Shown piece by piece: positions 26,795 through 36,894 of a stretch of DNA of 64,000 bases. Every line of letters begins with the position of its first letter. Positions within the stretch are counted from its first letter, which is position 1. The position numbers were made by a program, and so were the translations under genes. The stretch comes from Caballeronia calidae (GTDB lineage: Bacteria; Pseudomonadota; Gammaproteobacteria; Burkholderiales; Burkholderiaceae): NCBI RefSeq assembly GCF_900044055.2, contig NZ_FCOX02000017.1, forward strand, positions 62,001-126,000, read 5' to 3'. Under the pieces are notes generated by a model. That model was not told the DNA's origin. It worked only from the letters and a program-made list of their open reading frames with translations, and searched no databases.

Positions 26795-28789
26795 TTACGC
26801 CGCCCGGCGATTGCGCGAGAGCCGTTCCTCGGCTTGCGCCAGCACTTCGGGCAGGCCGCGCAGCACGACGATGTCGTTCGCGCGCAGCTTGGTGTCGGGG
26901 TCGGGTGCGACGCCGCGGATGCCGTGGCGGCGGATCGCGGTCACCTCGACACCATTGCCGACGAGCCCGAGATCGTCGAGCGAATGCCCGACCGCCTCGG
27001 AATTCGCGTCGATCGGTACGGATTGTAGCCGCACCTGCTCGTGGCCATCGTCGTCGTCGACGTCGTCGGCGCCGTGGAAGTAGCCGCGCAGCAGGCTGTA
27101 GCGCGCATCGCGCATCTCCTCGACGCGCCGCACGACGCGCCGCATCGGCACGCCCATCAGCACGAGCGTGTGCGACGCGAGCATCAGGCTGCCCTCGACG
27201 ATCTCGGGAATCACTTCCGTCGCGCCCGCGGCGGTAAGCTTTTCGAGATCGGCGTCGTCGACGGTGCGCACGATCACCGGCAGCGTGGGCGCGAGCTCGT
27301 GGATGTTGTGCAGCACGCGCATCGCGGAAGGCGTGTTCGCGTAGGTGATCGCGATCGTCGCCGCGCGATGCAGGCCCGCCGCGAGCAGCGACTCGCGCCG
27401 CCCGGCATCGCCGAACACGACCGATTCGCCCGCCGCCGCCGCTGCCGCGACGCGGTCCGGGTCCAGATCGAGCGCGACGTAGGAAATGCCTTCCTGCTCC
27501 AGCATGCGCGCGAGGTTCTGCCCGGCGCGGCCGTAGCCGCAGATGATCACGTGGCCGCTCTGCTTCAGGCTCTGCGTCGCGATCTTCGTCATCTGCAGCG
27601 ATTGCAGCATCCATTCCGTCGACGACAGCCGCAGCACGATCCGGTCCGCGTTCTGGATGATGAACGGCGCGGCGAGCATCGAAAGCAGCATCGCGGCGAG
27701 CAGCGCCTGCAGGACGATCGGATCGACCAGATGGGAATCCAGAATCAGGTTCAGCAGCACGAAGCCGAATTCGCCCGCCTGCGCGAGCCCGAGGCCCGTG
27801 CGCATCGCGACGCCCGGCGTCGCGCCGAAGAGCCGCGAGAGACCGGTGATCATCACGGCCTTGAGCAGGATCGGCACGACGAAGAAGCCGAGCACCAGAA
27901 ACGGATGCTCCCAGATCACGCGCGGATTCAGCAGCATGCCGGTGGTCACGAAGAAGAGACCGAGCAGCACGTCGCGAAACGGCTTGATGTCCTCTTCCAC
28001 CTGATGCCGGTAAGGCGTCTCGGCGATCAACATGCCCGCGATGAACGCGCCGAGCGCGAGCGACAGCCCGAATTTATCGGTGATGAACGCGGCGCCCAGC
28101 GTCACGAGCAGCAGGTTCAGCATGAACAGTTCTTGCGAGCGGCGCCGCGCGACGAGATCGAACCAGCGCGTCATGAACTTCTGGCCGATGAACAGCAGCA
28201 CCGTCAACGCGACGACGATCTTCACCGCCGCGATGCCGAGCCACATCGCGAGCTGCGACGACTGGCCGTTGCCGAACGCCGCGATGATGATGAGCAGCGG
28301 CACGACGGCCAGATCCTGGAACAGCAGCACGCCGAAGATGTTGCGGCCGTGCTCCGATTCGAGTTCGAGACGCTCGGCCAGCAGCTTGCTCACGATGGCG
28401 GTGGAGGACATCGACATCGCGCCGCCGAGCGCGAAGCTCGCCTGCCACGACATGTGCATCCAGAAACTGGCGATCCAGCCGAAGAGCAGCGCGAGCGCGA
28501 TGGTCGCGCCGACCTGGCTCGCGCCGAGACCGAACACGATGCGCCGCATCGAGCGCAGTTTCGACAGCGAGAACTCGAGCCCGATGGAAAACATCAGGAA
28601 TACGACGCCGAATTCGGCGAGATGCTGCGCGCGGTCCGCATCCGGCGCGATCCCCGCTGCGTGCGGCCCCACGATAATGCCGACCGTCAGATAGCCGAGC
28701 ATCGGCGGCAGATTGAAATAGCGAAATACGACGACGCCTGCCACGGAGCAGAGCAGCAGCAACAGCGTCATTTCGAGCGGAGAGGTCAT
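26795..28789 (-). CDS. KefB/KefC-type monovalent cation:proton antiporter (CPA2)
   Basis: 664 residues. An N-terminal Na+/H+-exchanger-like membrane domain of about 12 segments (1-380) is followed by a TrkA-N/RCK NAD-binding domain (IICGYGRAGQNLARML, about 415-530) and a C-terminal TrkA-C domain (about 570-655, with LRANDIVVLRGLPE). It should exchange K+ or Na+ for protons, gated by nucleotide binding to RCK. No KefF/KefG ancillary oxidoreductase gene is adjacent. It is divergent from kdsD. Confidence 0.9.
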   Translation of the reverse strand: MTSPLEMTLLLLLCSVAGVVVFRYFNLPPMLGYLTVGIIVGPHAAGIAPDADRAQHLAEFGVVFLMFSIGLEFSLSKLRSMRRIVFGLGASQVGATIALALLFGWIASFWMHMSWQASFALGGAMSMSSTAIVSKLLAERLELESEHGRNIFGVLLFQDLAVVPLLIIIAAFGNGQSSQLAMWLGIAAVKIVVALTVLLFIGQKFMTRWFDLVARRRSQELFMLNLLLVTLGAAFITDKFGLSLALGAFIAGMLIAETPYRHQVEEDIKPFRDVLLGLFFVTTGMLLNPRVIWEHPFLVLGFFVVPILLKAVMITGLSRLFGATPGVAMRTGLGLAQAGEFGFVLLNLILDSHLVDPIVLQALLAAMLLSMLAAPFIIQNADRIVLRLSSTEWMLQSLQMTKIATQSLKQSGHVIICGYGRAGQNLARMLEQEGISYVALDLDPDRVAAAAAAGESVVFGDAGRRESLLAAGLHRAATIAITYANTPSAMRVLHNIHELAPTLPVIVRTVDDADLEKLTAAGATEVIPEIVEGSLMLASHTLVLMGVPMRRVVRRVEEMRDARYSLLRGYFHGADDVDDDDGHEQVRLQSVPIDANSEAVGHSLDDLGLVGNGVEVTAIRRHGIRGVAPDPDTKLRANDIVVLRGLPEVLAQAEERLSRNRRAA

Positions 28790-28936
28790 CCGTCTAGCGT
28801 CCTCGTTCGTCAGCGTTCCGAGGCGCGTGCTTCATGGCGCTCCGGCATCTCAATAAGCCCCTGACGACAGGGCCTGCGGGGGCGGATAGGCGGCGGCGCG
28901 CCAAGCCCCGGCGGGGCGGCTCGGAATCGCCTTTGC

Positions 28937-28942
28937 TATACT
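28937..28942 (+). promoter_or_regulatory. -10-like TATACT abutting the kdsD start codon
   Basis: TATACT ends six bases before the kdsD ATG (28949). If used, transcription would start at or next to the A of the ATG, giving a leaderless message. The upstream -35 region is GC-rich and does not resemble TTGACA. Confidence 0.4.
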
Positions 28943-28948
28943 CCGCGA

Positions 28949-29932
28949 ATGATAGCGAAAATCAATGGCGACCGGGCGCTGGCGCTGGCTCGCAACGTAA
29001 TTGAGATCGAAGCCGACGCCGTTCGCGGGCTTTCCGAACTCCTCGACGAAAACTTCACCAACGCGGTCGAAACGCTGCTCGGCTGCCGCGGCCGCGTGGT
29101 CGTGTCCGGCATCGGCAAATCGGGCCATGTCGCGCGCAAATTCGCCGCGACGCTCGCGAGCACGGGCACGCCCGCGTTCTTCGTGCATCCGGCCGAAGCG
29201 AGCCATGGCGACCTCGGCATGGTCACCGCCGACGACATTTTCATCGCGCTGTCCAACTCGGGCGAAACCGAGGAGCTCGTTGCCATTTTGCCGCTCATCA
29301 AGCGGCTCGGGGCGAAGCTGATCGCGATCACCGGCCGTCCCGAATCCAGTCTTGCGCAACTGGCGGACATGCACCTGAACGCGCGCGTCGAAAAGGAAGC
29401 GTGCCCGCTGAATCTCGCGCCTACGGCCAGCACGACCGCCGCGATGGCGCTCGGCGATGCGCTCGCCGTCGCCGTGCTCGATGCGCGCGGCTTCGGCCCC
29501 GACGACTTCGCGCGCTCGCATCCGGGCGGCGCGCTCGGCCGGCGCCTGCTCACCTACGTGCGCGACGTGATGCGCGTGGGCGACGAAGTGCCGGTCGTGT
29601 CGCTCGATGCAACCGTTTCGGACGCCCTCTTCCAGATCACCGACAAACGCATGGGCATGACGGCCGTCATCGACGAGAACCGTCACGTTCACGGCATCTT
29701 CACCGACGGCGACCTGCGCCGTATCCTGCAGCGCGACGGCGATTTCCGCGCGCTCAGAATCGCCGATGTCATGACGCGTAATCCGCGCACGATCGCGCCG
29801 GACCATCTCGCGGTGGAAGCAGTGGAACTGATGGAGCGCCATCGCATCAATCAGATGCTGGTCGTGGACGCCGATGCGACGCTGATCGGCGCACTGAATA
29901 TGCACGACCTGTTCTCCAAGAAGGTGATCTGA
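28949..29932 (+). CDS. kdsD: D-arabinose-5-phosphate isomerase
   Basis: 327 residues, KpsF/GutQ family: an SIS isomerase domain (about 40-180, SGIGKSGHVARKFAATLAS and NSGETEELV) and two CBS domains (about 210-325). It converts ribulose-5-phosphate to arabinose-5-phosphate, the first step of Kdo synthesis for lipopolysaccharide. Its stop overlaps the kdsC start (TGATG). First gene of the long Kdo/Lpt/sigma-54 block. I see no ribosome-binding site before the ATG. Confidence 0.95.
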   Translation: MIAKINGDRALALARNVIEIEADAVRGLSELLDENFTNAVETLLGCRGRVVVSGIGKSGHVARKFAATLASTGTPAFFVHPAEASHGDLGMVTADDIFIALSNSGETEELVAILPLIKRLGAKLIAITGRPESSLAQLADMHLNARVEKEACPLNLAPTASTTAAMALGDALAVAVLDARGFGPDDFARSHPGGALGRRLLTYVRDVMRVGDEVPVVSLDATVSDALFQITDKRMGMTAVIDENRHVHGIFTDGDLRRILQRDGDFRALRIADVMTRNPRTIAPDHLAVEAVELMERHRINQMLVVDADATLIGALNMHDLFSKKVI

Positions 29933-30471
29933 TGGCGCAGAAGCCCCCCACCGCCGCCGAGCGCGCGAGCCGCATCAAGCTGATGGTGTTCGACGTCGAC
30001 GGTGTGTTCACCGACGGCAGCCTCTACTTCACCGCCGACGGCGACACGATGAAGTCGTTCAACTCGCTCGACGGCCACGGCGTGAAGATGCTGCAGTCCG
30101 TCGGCGTGCAGACGGCGATCATCACGGGGCGGCAATCCGGTATCGTCGCGGCGCGAGCGCGCGAACTGGGCATCACCCATTTGTATCAGGGCGTCGCCGA
30201 TAAAACCGTCGCACTCGCGGAGCTGCTCGAAGCGACCGGCATCGCCGCCGACGAATGCGGCTACATGGGCGACGACTGGCCCGACCTCGCGGTCATGCGC
30301 CGCTGCGGCTTCGCGGCAGCGCCGGCGAACGCGCATCCCGAAGTGATCCAGCGCGTGCATTGGGTCGCGGAAGCGCGCGGCGGTCACGGCGCGGTGCGCG
30401 AAGTCTGCGACGCGGTCCTGCGCGCGCAGCATCGCTACGACGAACTGCTCGCGGCGGCGCTCGGAGGCTGA
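29932..30471 (+). CDS. kdsC: 3-deoxy-D-manno-octulosonate 8-phosphate phosphatase
   Basis: 179 residues, C0-type HAD phosphatase. The nucleophile motif FDVDGVFTDG is near residue 20, ITGRQS is motif II, and GDDWPDLAVM carries the motif IV aspartates. No cap domain, consistent with tetrameric KdsC. It dephosphorylates Kdo-8-P to Kdo. Coupled to kdsD by a 1-bp overlap and followed 4 bp later by lptC. Confidence 0.96.
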   Translation: MAQKPPTAAERASRIKLMVFDVDGVFTDGSLYFTADGDTMKSFNSLDGHGVKMLQSVGVQTAIITGRQSGIVAARARELGITHLYQGVADKTVALAELLEATGIAADECGYMGDDWPDLAVMRRCGFAAAPANAHPEVIQRVHWVAEARGGHGAVREVCDAVLRAQHRYDELLAAALGG

Positions 30472-30475
30472 ACCC

Positions 30476-31078
30476 ATGCAGCGCCCCGGAAAGCTCGCCT
30501 CGCTATTGCCGCTCGTCGCCGTGGCGGCACTCGCCGGCGGTACCTACTGGCTGTTGCAGGCCACGCTGCCTCCGGCCCAGCAGGCGCCGAAGCAGGAAAA
30601 GCGCCATACGCCAGATTACTTCGCGAACGACTTTTCCGTTTCCGAGCTCGACGCCACCGGCTCGACGCAATATCGTCTGACGGCCAAGTCGATGGTGCAT
30701 TACGAAGACGACGAAATCAGCGATCTGACGCTGCCCGCGATGCGCATGTTCCAGCCGCAGAAGCCGACCGTCACGGCCACCGCCCAGCGCGGCACGGTCA
30801 ACGGCGACGTCTCGGTCGTCGATCTCTACGACGACGCGCGCATCCTGCGTGCGGCCGGCTACGGAGATCCGCAGATGCAGGCTGATTCGCAGCATTTTCG
30901 CGTGCTGGTGAACGACGATGTCATCGAAACGGAAAAACCGGTTAGACTTCAGCGCGGCCCGTCCGTGATGACGGCCGATGGCATGAACTACAACAACGTG
31001 ACCCGGGTAATGAAGCTCTTCGGTAACGTGCGCGGTGCGATCGCCGCCACGGATATCAACGGCGGCTCGTCCAAGTAA
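30476..31078 (+). CDS. lptC: LPS export protein LptC
   Basis: 200 residues. A single N-terminal membrane anchor (LASLLPLVAVAALAGGTYWLL) is followed by a periplasmic beta-jellyroll with PDYFANDFSV and YRLTAKSMVHY. It hands lipopolysaccharide from the LptBFG extractor to LptA. GGAGG precedes the ATG inside the end of kdsC. Confidence 0.93.
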   Translation: MQRPGKLASLLPLVAVAALAGGTYWLLQATLPPAQQAPKQEKRHTPDYFANDFSVSELDATGSTQYRLTAKSMVHYEDDEISDLTLPAMRMFQPQKPTVTATAQRGTVNGDVSVVDLYDDARILRAAGYGDPQMQADSQHFRVLVNDDVIETEKPVRLQRGPSVMTADGMNYNNVTRVMKLFGNVRGAIAATDINGGSSK

Positions 31079-31108
31079 TCCCGGCACTCCCATCCGAATT
31101 GTGACTGC

Positions 31109-31795
31109 ATGAACGAAAGGTTCCCTCGTCCCGATGGCGACCATGCGCGCGCAACGCCCGCGCGCAGCACCACGCACGCCGCGCGGGCCGGGCTCGCTGC
31201 CGCCCTGACCATCGCCGTGGCGCTGGTTGCGTCGCCCGCGCACGCCGAGAAGGCCGACCGCGACAAGCCGCTCAACATCGAAGCGGACAACATGTCTTAC
31301 GACGATCTCAACCAGAAGAACATCTTCACCGGTCATGTGGTCGCGACCAAAGGCACGATCGTCATCAAGGCCGACCGCGTGGAAGTCACGCAGGACCCGC
31401 AGGGTTATCAATACGCGACGGGCACGTCGAGCGGCAACAATCTCTCGTACTTCCGTCAAAAGCGTGATGGCGTGGACGAATACATCGACGGCAATGCCGT
31501 GCGCATCGACTACGACGGCAAGAACGACTTCACCAAGCTCACGACGCGCGCCGTCGTGCGCCGCCTGCAAGGACTCACGAAAGTGCAGGACGAAGTGCAC
31601 GGCAGCGTGATCACCTACGACGGCCAGAAAGACTTCTACACGGCGAGCGCCGGCAAGGACCAGGCCGGTCCGGGGAATCCGAGCGGCCGGGTGCGCGCGA
31701 TGCTCGCGCCGCGATCGGGCGGCGCCGCGCCGCTGAACGGGTCTCCCGCCACGCTTTCTCCGTCGAACACCATTCAAGGAACGCCGCCGCAGTGA
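31109..31795 (+). CDS. lptA: LPS transport periplasmic protein LptA
   Basis: 228 residues. An unusually long N-region before the hydrophobic signal ([18 protein letters not shown]) is followed by the OstA/LptA jellyroll ([32 protein letters not shown]). A Pro/Gly/Ser-rich tail follows. It forms the periplasmic bridge for lipopolysaccharide. The stop codon overlaps the lptB start (GTGA). Confidence 0.93.
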   Translation: MNERFPRPDGDHARATPARSTTHAARAGLAAALTIAVALVASPAHAEKADRDKPLNIEADNMSYDDLNQKNIFTGHVVATKGTIVIKADRVEVTQDPQGYQYATGTSSGNNLSYFRQKRDGVDEYIDGNAVRIDYDGKNDFTKLTTRAVVRRLQGLTKVQDEVHGSVITYDGQKDFYTASAGKDQAGPGNPSGRVRAMLAPRSGGAAPLNGSPATLSPSNTIQGTPPQ

Positions 31796-32574
31796 ATTCG
31801 CCCGCCATGCCCCACCGTAAGCCGGAAGGCCAGTCGAGTTCGCTCGTCGTCCGCAATCTGAAGAAGCGTTACGGGTCGCGCACCGTGGTGAAGGACGTGT
31901 CGCTCGACGTGAAGAGCGGCGAGGTGGTCGGCCTGCTCGGCCCGAACGGCGCGGGCAAGACCACGTCGTTCTATATGATCGTCGGCCTCGTGCCGCTCGA
32001 TGCCGGCGAGATCGATCTCGACGGCAACTCGATCAGCCTTCTGCCGATCCACCAGCGCGCGCACCTCGGCTTGTCGTATCTGCCGCAGGAAGCATCGGTG
32101 TTCCGCAAGCTCACGGTCGAACAGAACATCCGCGCCGTCCTGGAGTTGCAGACGGACGCATCGGGAAAGCGCCTGTCCAAAGACGCCATAACGCAGCGTG
32201 CGGAAGCCTTGCTCGACGAATTGCAGATCGCGCATCTGCGCGAGAATCCGGCGCTGTCGCTTTCGGGCGGCGAGCGCCGTCGCGTCGAGATCGCGCGCGC
32301 GCTCGCGACCAATCCGAGCTTCATTCTGCTCGACGAACCGTTCGCGGGCGTCGACCCGATCGCCGTGCTGGAAATTCAGAAGATCGTGAAGTTTTTGAAG
32401 CAGCGCAACATCGGCGTCTTGATCACCGACCACAACGTGCGCGAGACGCTCGGCATTTGCGACCACGCGTACATCATCAGCGACGGCTCCGTGCTCGCGG
32501 CGGGCGCGCCGAGCGAAATCATCGAGAACGAAAGCGTGCGGCGCGTCTATCTTGGCGAGCATTTCCGCATGTGA
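31792..32574 (+). CDS. lptB: LPS export ABC transporter ATPase LptB
   Basis: 260 residues from a GTG overlapping the lptA stop; an ATG five codons later (31807) is an alternative. Walker [12 protein letters not shown]-loop LPQEASVF, signature [15 protein letters not shown], Walker [12 protein letters not shown] and switch His in [10 protein letters not shown] are all present. It powers lipopolysaccharide extraction from the inner membrane with LptFG encoded elsewhere. A strong terminator follows. Confidence 0.96.
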   Translation: MNSPAMPHRKPEGQSSSLVVRNLKKRYGSRTVVKDVSLDVKSGEVVGLLGPNGAGKTTSFYMIVGLVPLDAGEIDLDGNSISLLPIHQRAHLGLSYLPQEASVFRKLTVEQNIRAVLELQTDASGKRLSKDAITQRAEALLDELQIAHLRENPALSLSGGERRRVEIARALATNPSFILLDEPFAGVDPIAVLEIQKIVKFLKQRNIGVLITDHNVRETLGICDHAYIISDGSVLAAGAPSEIIENESVRRVYLGEHFRM

Positions 32575-32635
32575 GCGCGCATATGTATGGCCGGCGCAAA
32601 TAGTGCGCCGCATCAAGCCACATCCGCAAAAATTA

Positions 32636-32668
32636 CGTGCCGCCCTCTCGGGCGGCACGCGCTTTTTT
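32636..32668 (+). terminator. Rho-independent terminator after lptB
   Basis: A 10-bp perfect stem CGTGCCGCCC / GGGCGGCACG with a TCTC loop, then CGC and six T residues. It separates the kdsD-lptB operon from rpoN. Confidence 0.88.
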
Positions 32669-32706
32669 GGAGTCGCCGCAAGGTTTCGCGCGCGTGGCAA
32701 ACTCTC

Positions 32707-32712
32707 TACAAT
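32707..32712 (+). promoter_or_regulatory. rpoN -10 candidate (TACAAT)
   Basis: TACAAT lies 15 bp before the rpoN ATG and downstream of the lptB terminator. The -35 region (GTTTCG) is weak. It would give a very short leader. Confidence 0.45.
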
Positions 32713-32727
32713 GATTAAAACTTTGCC

Positions 32728-34245
32728 ATGAAAGCCAGCCTCCAACTCCGCCTCTCGCAGCATCTTGCGCTGACCCCGCAACTTCAGCAGTCGATCCGGC
32801 TGCTGCAGTTGTCGACGCTCGAACTGCAGCAGGAAGTCGCGATGGCCATCGCCCAGAATCCGCTGCTCGAGAACGAGGACGACTGGATCGCGAGCCCGCT
32901 GCGCGTCGCCGCGGACGGCTCGCTGATCGCATCGCCGGCAGCGCCGAGCGCCCCGTCCGAGCCGATGATGAGCAACGGCTCGACATCGGGCACCTCCAGT
33001 TCCGAACGTTCGGAAAGCAGCGAACCGCAGGGCGTCGACGAATACAACGGCCTGGGCTCCGACAGCAGCACGGATTCCAGTTCGTGGAATCTGGAAGACT
33101 ACGGCCGCTCGAACAACGCGTCCGACGACGACGATCTCCCGCCGCTGCAAATCCACGAATCGACCACGACGCTGCGCGACCATCTGACCGCGCAGTTGCG
33201 CATGACCGCGGCGAATCAGCGCGATCGGGCGCTCGTCACGTTTCTGATCGAATCGCTGGATGAGGATGGCTATCTGACCTCATCGCTCGATGAAGTCCAG
33301 GCCGATCTACCCGAAGAGCTCGAAGTCGAGATCGATGAACTGAGCGCGGCACTCGCCTTGCTGCAGAGTTTCGATCCGCCGGGTGTGGGCGGGCGCTCGG
33401 CGTCGGAATGTCTGAAGCTGCAACTGCTTCGGCTCGATGGCTCGGCCACGCGCACGCTCGCGCTCGAAATCGTCACGAACCATCTGGAGCTACTTGCGGC
33501 GCGCGACTTCACGCGTCTGCGCAAGCAACTCAAGGCAAACGACGACGCGCTCAGGGACGCGCATGTGCTGATCAAGTCGCTGGAGCCTTTCCCGGGCGCG
33601 GCGTACGGCAAGAGCGAAGCGGACTATGTGGTACCGGACATTCTCGTCAGGAAAACCGCGAGCGGATGGACGGCGGAGCTGAATCCGGAGATCGTGCCGC
33701 GGCTGCGCATCAACCATTTGTACGCGAACATCCTGCGCAACAATCGCGGCGATCCGGGCAGCGGCTCACTGCGTCAGCAGCTTCAGGAAGCGCGCTGGCT
33801 CATCAAGAATATTCAGCAGAGGTTTGAGACGATTCTGCGTGTCGCGCAGGCGATCGTCGAGCGTCAGAAGAACTTTTTTGCACATGGCGAAATCGCCATG
33901 CGGCCCTTGGTTTTGCGGGAGATTGCTGATACGCTGGGGCTACACGAATCGACGGTATCTCGTGTGACCACAGGCAAGTACATGCTCACCCCATTCGGGA
34001 CGCTTGAATTTAAGTACTTCTTTGGATCGCACGTGTCGACCGACACAGGAGGCGCGGCATCGTCAACGGCGATCCGGGCCCTCATCAAGCAACTGATAGG
34101 AGCGGAAGACCCCAAAACTCCTCTTTCAGACAGCCGCATCGCCGAACTGCTGGCGGAACAAGGATTCGTGGTCGCGCGGCGCACGGTAGCCAAATACCGC
34201 GAAGCCCTCAAGATCCCCGCAGTGAATCTGCGCAAGTCTCTATGA
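32728..34245 (+). CDS. rpoN: RNA polymerase sigma-54 factor
   Basis: 505 residues. Region I is Gln/Leu-rich ([20 protein letters not shown]) and contacts enhancer-binding activators. Region II is acidic and Ser-rich (about 50-140). The core-binding region, the HTH ([17 protein letters not shown]) and the C-terminal RpoN box [12 protein letters not shown] follow. It directs nitrogen, motility and other enhancer-dependent promoters. The downstream hpf-ptsN-hprK-rapZ order is the conserved rpoN neighbourhood. Confidence 0.97.
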   Translation: MKASLQLRLSQHLALTPQLQQSIRLLQLSTLELQQEVAMAIAQNPLLENEDDWIASPLRVAADGSLIASPAAPSAPSEPMMSNGSTSGTSSSERSESSEPQGVDEYNGLGSDSSTDSSSWNLEDYGRSNNASDDDDLPPLQIHESTTTLRDHLTAQLRMTAANQRDRALVTFLIESLDEDGYLTSSLDEVQADLPEELEVEIDELSAALALLQSFDPPGVGGRSASECLKLQLLRLDGSATRTLALEIVTNHLELLAARDFTRLRKQLKANDDALRDAHVLIKSLEPFPGAAYGKSEADYVVPDILVRKTASGWTAELNPEIVPRLRINHLYANILRNNRGDPGSGSLRQQLQEARWLIKNIQQRFETILRVAQAIVERQKNFFAHGEIAMRPLVLREIADTLGLHESTVSRVTTGKYMLTPFGTLEFKYFFGSHVSTDTGGAASSTAIRALIKQLIGAEDPKTPLSDSRIAELLAEQGFVVARRTVAKYREALKIPAVNLRKSL

Positions 34246-34429
34246 CCCGTCTCTGTAGTCCATCGCGTGTTGCGATGGGCGTTTACCGGCCGCATCGCGA
34301 AAGCGCGGACGAGCCGGCCGATGCGACCCATCTTTCAGGCGCGCCAGGATGACGCGCTGACGGGACGCACAGCCGACCGGTATCGGACGAGCCGACGTGA
34401 TCTCACGGCCATTAGCTTGGAGAGCAACT

Positions 34430-34789
34430 ATGAATCTGAAGATCAGTGGACACCACCTCGAATTGACGCCTGCGTTGCGCGAGTACGTGATCACGAAGCT
34501 GGACAGGGTGCTCCGTCATTTCGATCAAGTGATTGACGGCAACGTTGTCCTCTCGGTCGACAATCATAGGGAAAAGGAAAAGCGGCAGAAGGCAGAAATC
34601 AACCTGCATCTCAAGGGCAAGGACATTTTTATCGAGAGTTGTGACGCTGATATGTACGCGGCCATCGACCTGATGGTCGACAAGCTGGACCGTCAAGTCA
34701 TCAAGCACAAGGACAAGATTCAGGGCCATGCCCACGAGTCCGTGAAGTATCGCGGTGAGCCGCACGAAGTGGAAGCGCCGTCGCCCTGA
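34430..34789 (+). CDS. hpf: Ribosome hibernation-promoting factor
   Basis: 119 residues of the HPF/YfiA family: [20 protein letters not shown] and the basic [27 protein letters not shown] helix. It lacks the C-terminal domain of long HPF, so it is a short-form protein, with a slightly extended tail. It binds the 30S decoding site and promotes 100S dimers in stationary phase. ATG 34430 has GGAG at 7 nt. Confidence 0.94.
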   Translation: MNLKISGHHLELTPALREYVITKLDRVLRHFDQVIDGNVVLSVDNHREKEKRQKAEINLHLKGKDIFIESCDADMYAAIDLMVDKLDRQVIKHKDKIQGHAHESVKYRGEPHEVEAPSP

Positions 34790-35200
34790 AGCCGACCGCG
34801 CGCGTGCCCGCCACCGATCACGGATGACAGCGAATCCCGCCGCCACGGGACGGCGGGCATATTCGAGGAAGTCCTCGAATATCCGGAACGGATCGATCCG
34901 GGCATGCACAGAAGCGAAGCCGCCCCGACTGGCGGCTTTTTTGTTGGATTTTGGCCGTCGCGAGGCACAAGCCATTGATTTTCATGGCTTTGTCCTGCAC
35001 ATTTGGGTCGAAAGCAGTGCCATGGCGCGGCGCACCATCGGACAGTGGCCTGTTCTATAATGGTCCGGTTAATTTCGGGTAACACGTCAAGGATCGCTGT
35101 TGGGAACGCCGCCAGCGCACTTTCGTTTCATCATCGCCGTGAGCGCTTTCAGACAGCGGCCACGATGAGGAGCTATCAGGCCACGCATCAGCCTGCCAAC
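34790..35200. other. hpf-ptsN intergenic region with three successive hairpins
   Basis: No gene supported. Three inverted repeats follow hpf. The first is CCCGCCG / CGGCGGG (34836-34842 with 34851-34857). The second is an 11-bp-arm palindrome with only 2 nt between arms (34859-34882, arm ATATTCGAGGA). The third is a terminator-like stem AAGCCGCC / GGCGGCTT followed by T residues (34917-34943). A -10-like TATAAT lies near 35056-35061 and may drive ptsN. Confidence 0.6.
34917..34943 (+). terminator. Rho-independent terminator after hpf
   Basis: Stem AAGCCGCC / GGCGGCTT with a 6-nt loop and a T run on the plus strand. Confidence 0.85.
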
Positions 35201-35656
35201 ATGAATCGTTTAGCCAAATTTCTTCCCATCGAGAACGTGGTTCTCGGACTGTCCGTTACCAGCAAGAAACGTGTATTCGAGCAAGCGGGCCTGATCTTCG
35301 AGAACCAGAACGGCGTCGCCCGCAGCACCGTCACCGACAATCTCTTCGCTCGTGAGCGCCTCGGCTCGACCGGGCTCGGCGAAGGCGTCGCCATTCCGCA
35401 CGGCCGCATCAAGGGGCTGAAGCAACCGCTCGCCGCTTTCGTGCGTCTCGCCGAACCCGTCGCGTTCGAATCGCCCGACGGCCAGCCGGTCTCGCTGCTG
35501 ATCTTCCTGCTCGTGCCCGAGCAGGCAACACAACAGCATCTGGAAATTCTCTCGGAGATCGCGCAACTGCTCTCCGACAGCGAGGCGCGCGAGCGTCTGC
35601 ACAAGGAAGAAGATCGTGACGCGCTTTATCAAGTGCTCACGCAATGGCAGCCGTAA
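35201..35656 (+). CDS. ptsN: PTS-Ntr EIIA component
   Basis: 151 residues from ATG 35201 (MNRLAKFLPIENVVLG); an upstream in-frame ATG at 35165 would add 12. The phosphorylated His is in the EIIA-fructose/mannitol-type motif GVAIPHGRIKGL (about residue 65). It belongs to the nitrogen-related regulatory PTS and in other proteobacteria controls K+ transport, sigma-54 processes and stress. An NPr gene is not found next to it here; hprK follows instead. Confidence 0.93.
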   Translation: MNRLAKFLPIENVVLGLSVTSKKRVFEQAGLIFENQNGVARSTVTDNLFARERLGSTGLGEGVAIPHGRIKGLKQPLAAFVRLAEPVAFESPDGQPVSLLIFLLVPEQATQQHLEILSEIAQLLSDSEARERLHKEEDRDALYQVLTQWQP

Positions 35657-35843
35657 TCGCCGCGCAAACATAGCAAATCGCGTCTGTAGCCCGCCCCGCG
35701 CCGCTCGCGCGCCCAGGGGCGCCTCGCTTACGCGAAGCTTCTAGGGCACAATCGGTCAAACGCAGCGCCATGCGGCGTATCGAAGCGATCCGTTTCGACG
35801 TTCCGCGAAGGCTGCTCCCGGCTTCCAACGGAGTTCCGGCCTC

Positions 35844-36812
35844 ATGGATACGTCCAGCATCAACGCCCAAAGCATTTTCGACGACAACGCCGCCACTCTG
35901 AAGCTCAGCTGGCTCACGGGGCACGAGGGCTGGGAGCGTGGTTTCTCGAGCGAGACGGTCGCGAATGCGACATCGAGCGCCGACCTCGTCGGCCACCTGA
36001 ACCTGATTCACCCGAACCGTATCCAGGTGCTCGGCGACGCCGAGATCAACTACTACCAGCGCCAGTCCGACGAAGACCGCTCGCGCCACATGGCGGAACT
36101 GATCGCGCTCGAGCCGCCGTTTCTGGTCGTCGCGGGCGAAGTCGGCGCGCCGCCGGAACTGGTCCTGCGCTGCACGCGCTCATCGACGCCGCTCTTTACC
36201 ACGCGCATGTCGGCGGCCGCGGTGATCGACAGCCTGCGCGCGTACATGTCGCGCATCCTCGCGCCGCGCGCGACGCTGCACGGCGTGTTCATCGATATTC
36301 TCGGAATGGGCGTGCTGCTCACCGGCGACTCCGGTCTCGGCAAGAGCGAGCTCGGACTGGAGCTCATCAGCCGCGGCCATGGTCTGGTAGCGGATGACGC
36401 CGTCGATTTCGTGCGCCTCGGTCCAGATTTTGTCGAAGGCCGCTGTCCGCCGCTCCTGCAGAACCTGCTCGAAGTGCGCGGCCTGGGCCTGCTCGACATC
36501 AAGACGATCTTCGGCGAAACCGCCGTGCGCCGGAAGATGAAGCTCAAGCTGATCGTGCAGCTCGTGCGTCGGCCGGACGGCGAATTCCAGCGTCTGCCGC
36601 TCGAAAGCCAGACCGTCGATGTCCTCGGCCTGCCAATCAGCAAAGTGACGATTCAGGTGGCAGCCGGCCGCAACCTCGCCGTGCTGGTCGAGGCCGCCGT
36701 GCGCAACACGATCCTGCAGCTGCGCGGCATCGATACCTTGCGCGACTTCATGGATCGTCAGCGGCTCGCCATGCAGGATCCAGACAGCCAATTTCCCGGC
36801 AAGCTGATCTGA
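35844..36812 (+). CDS. hprK: HPr kinase/phosphorylase
   Basis: 322 residues: N-terminal HPr_kinase_N domain and C-terminal catalytic domain with P-loop [14 protein letters not shown] (about 163-176), the ADDAVDF acidic segment and the signature [15 protein letters not shown]. It phosphorylates HPr-like proteins on the regulatory Ser and reverses this with Pi. In betaproteobacteria it lies with ptsN and rapZ, as here. Confidence 0.95.
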   Translation: MDTSSINAQSIFDDNAATLKLSWLTGHEGWERGFSSETVANATSSADLVGHLNLIHPNRIQVLGDAEINYYQRQSDEDRSRHMAELIALEPPFLVVAGEVGAPPELVLRCTRSSTPLFTTRMSAAAVIDSLRAYMSRILAPRATLHGVFIDILGMGVLLTGDSGLGKSELGLELISRGHGLVADDAVDFVRLGPDFVEGRCPPLLQNLLEVRGLGLLDIKTIFGETAVRRKMKLKLIVQLVRRPDGEFQRLPLESQTVDVLGLPISKVTIQVAAGRNLAVLVEAAVRNTILQLRGIDTLRDFMDRQRLAMQDPDSQFPGKLI

Positions 36813-36894
36813 ACACACGTTTTTGAACGTCGCGCATGCCGAAACGAATCGGGCGCAGGTGCTAAGCTTAGGGAAAGCCAGCCCCTCGAGACCC

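Noticed and set aside
27041..28864. 607-codon open frame on the plus strand
   Set aside because: Exactly antisense to the KefB/C-type antiporter; rich in His/Arg/Asp without recognisable fold.
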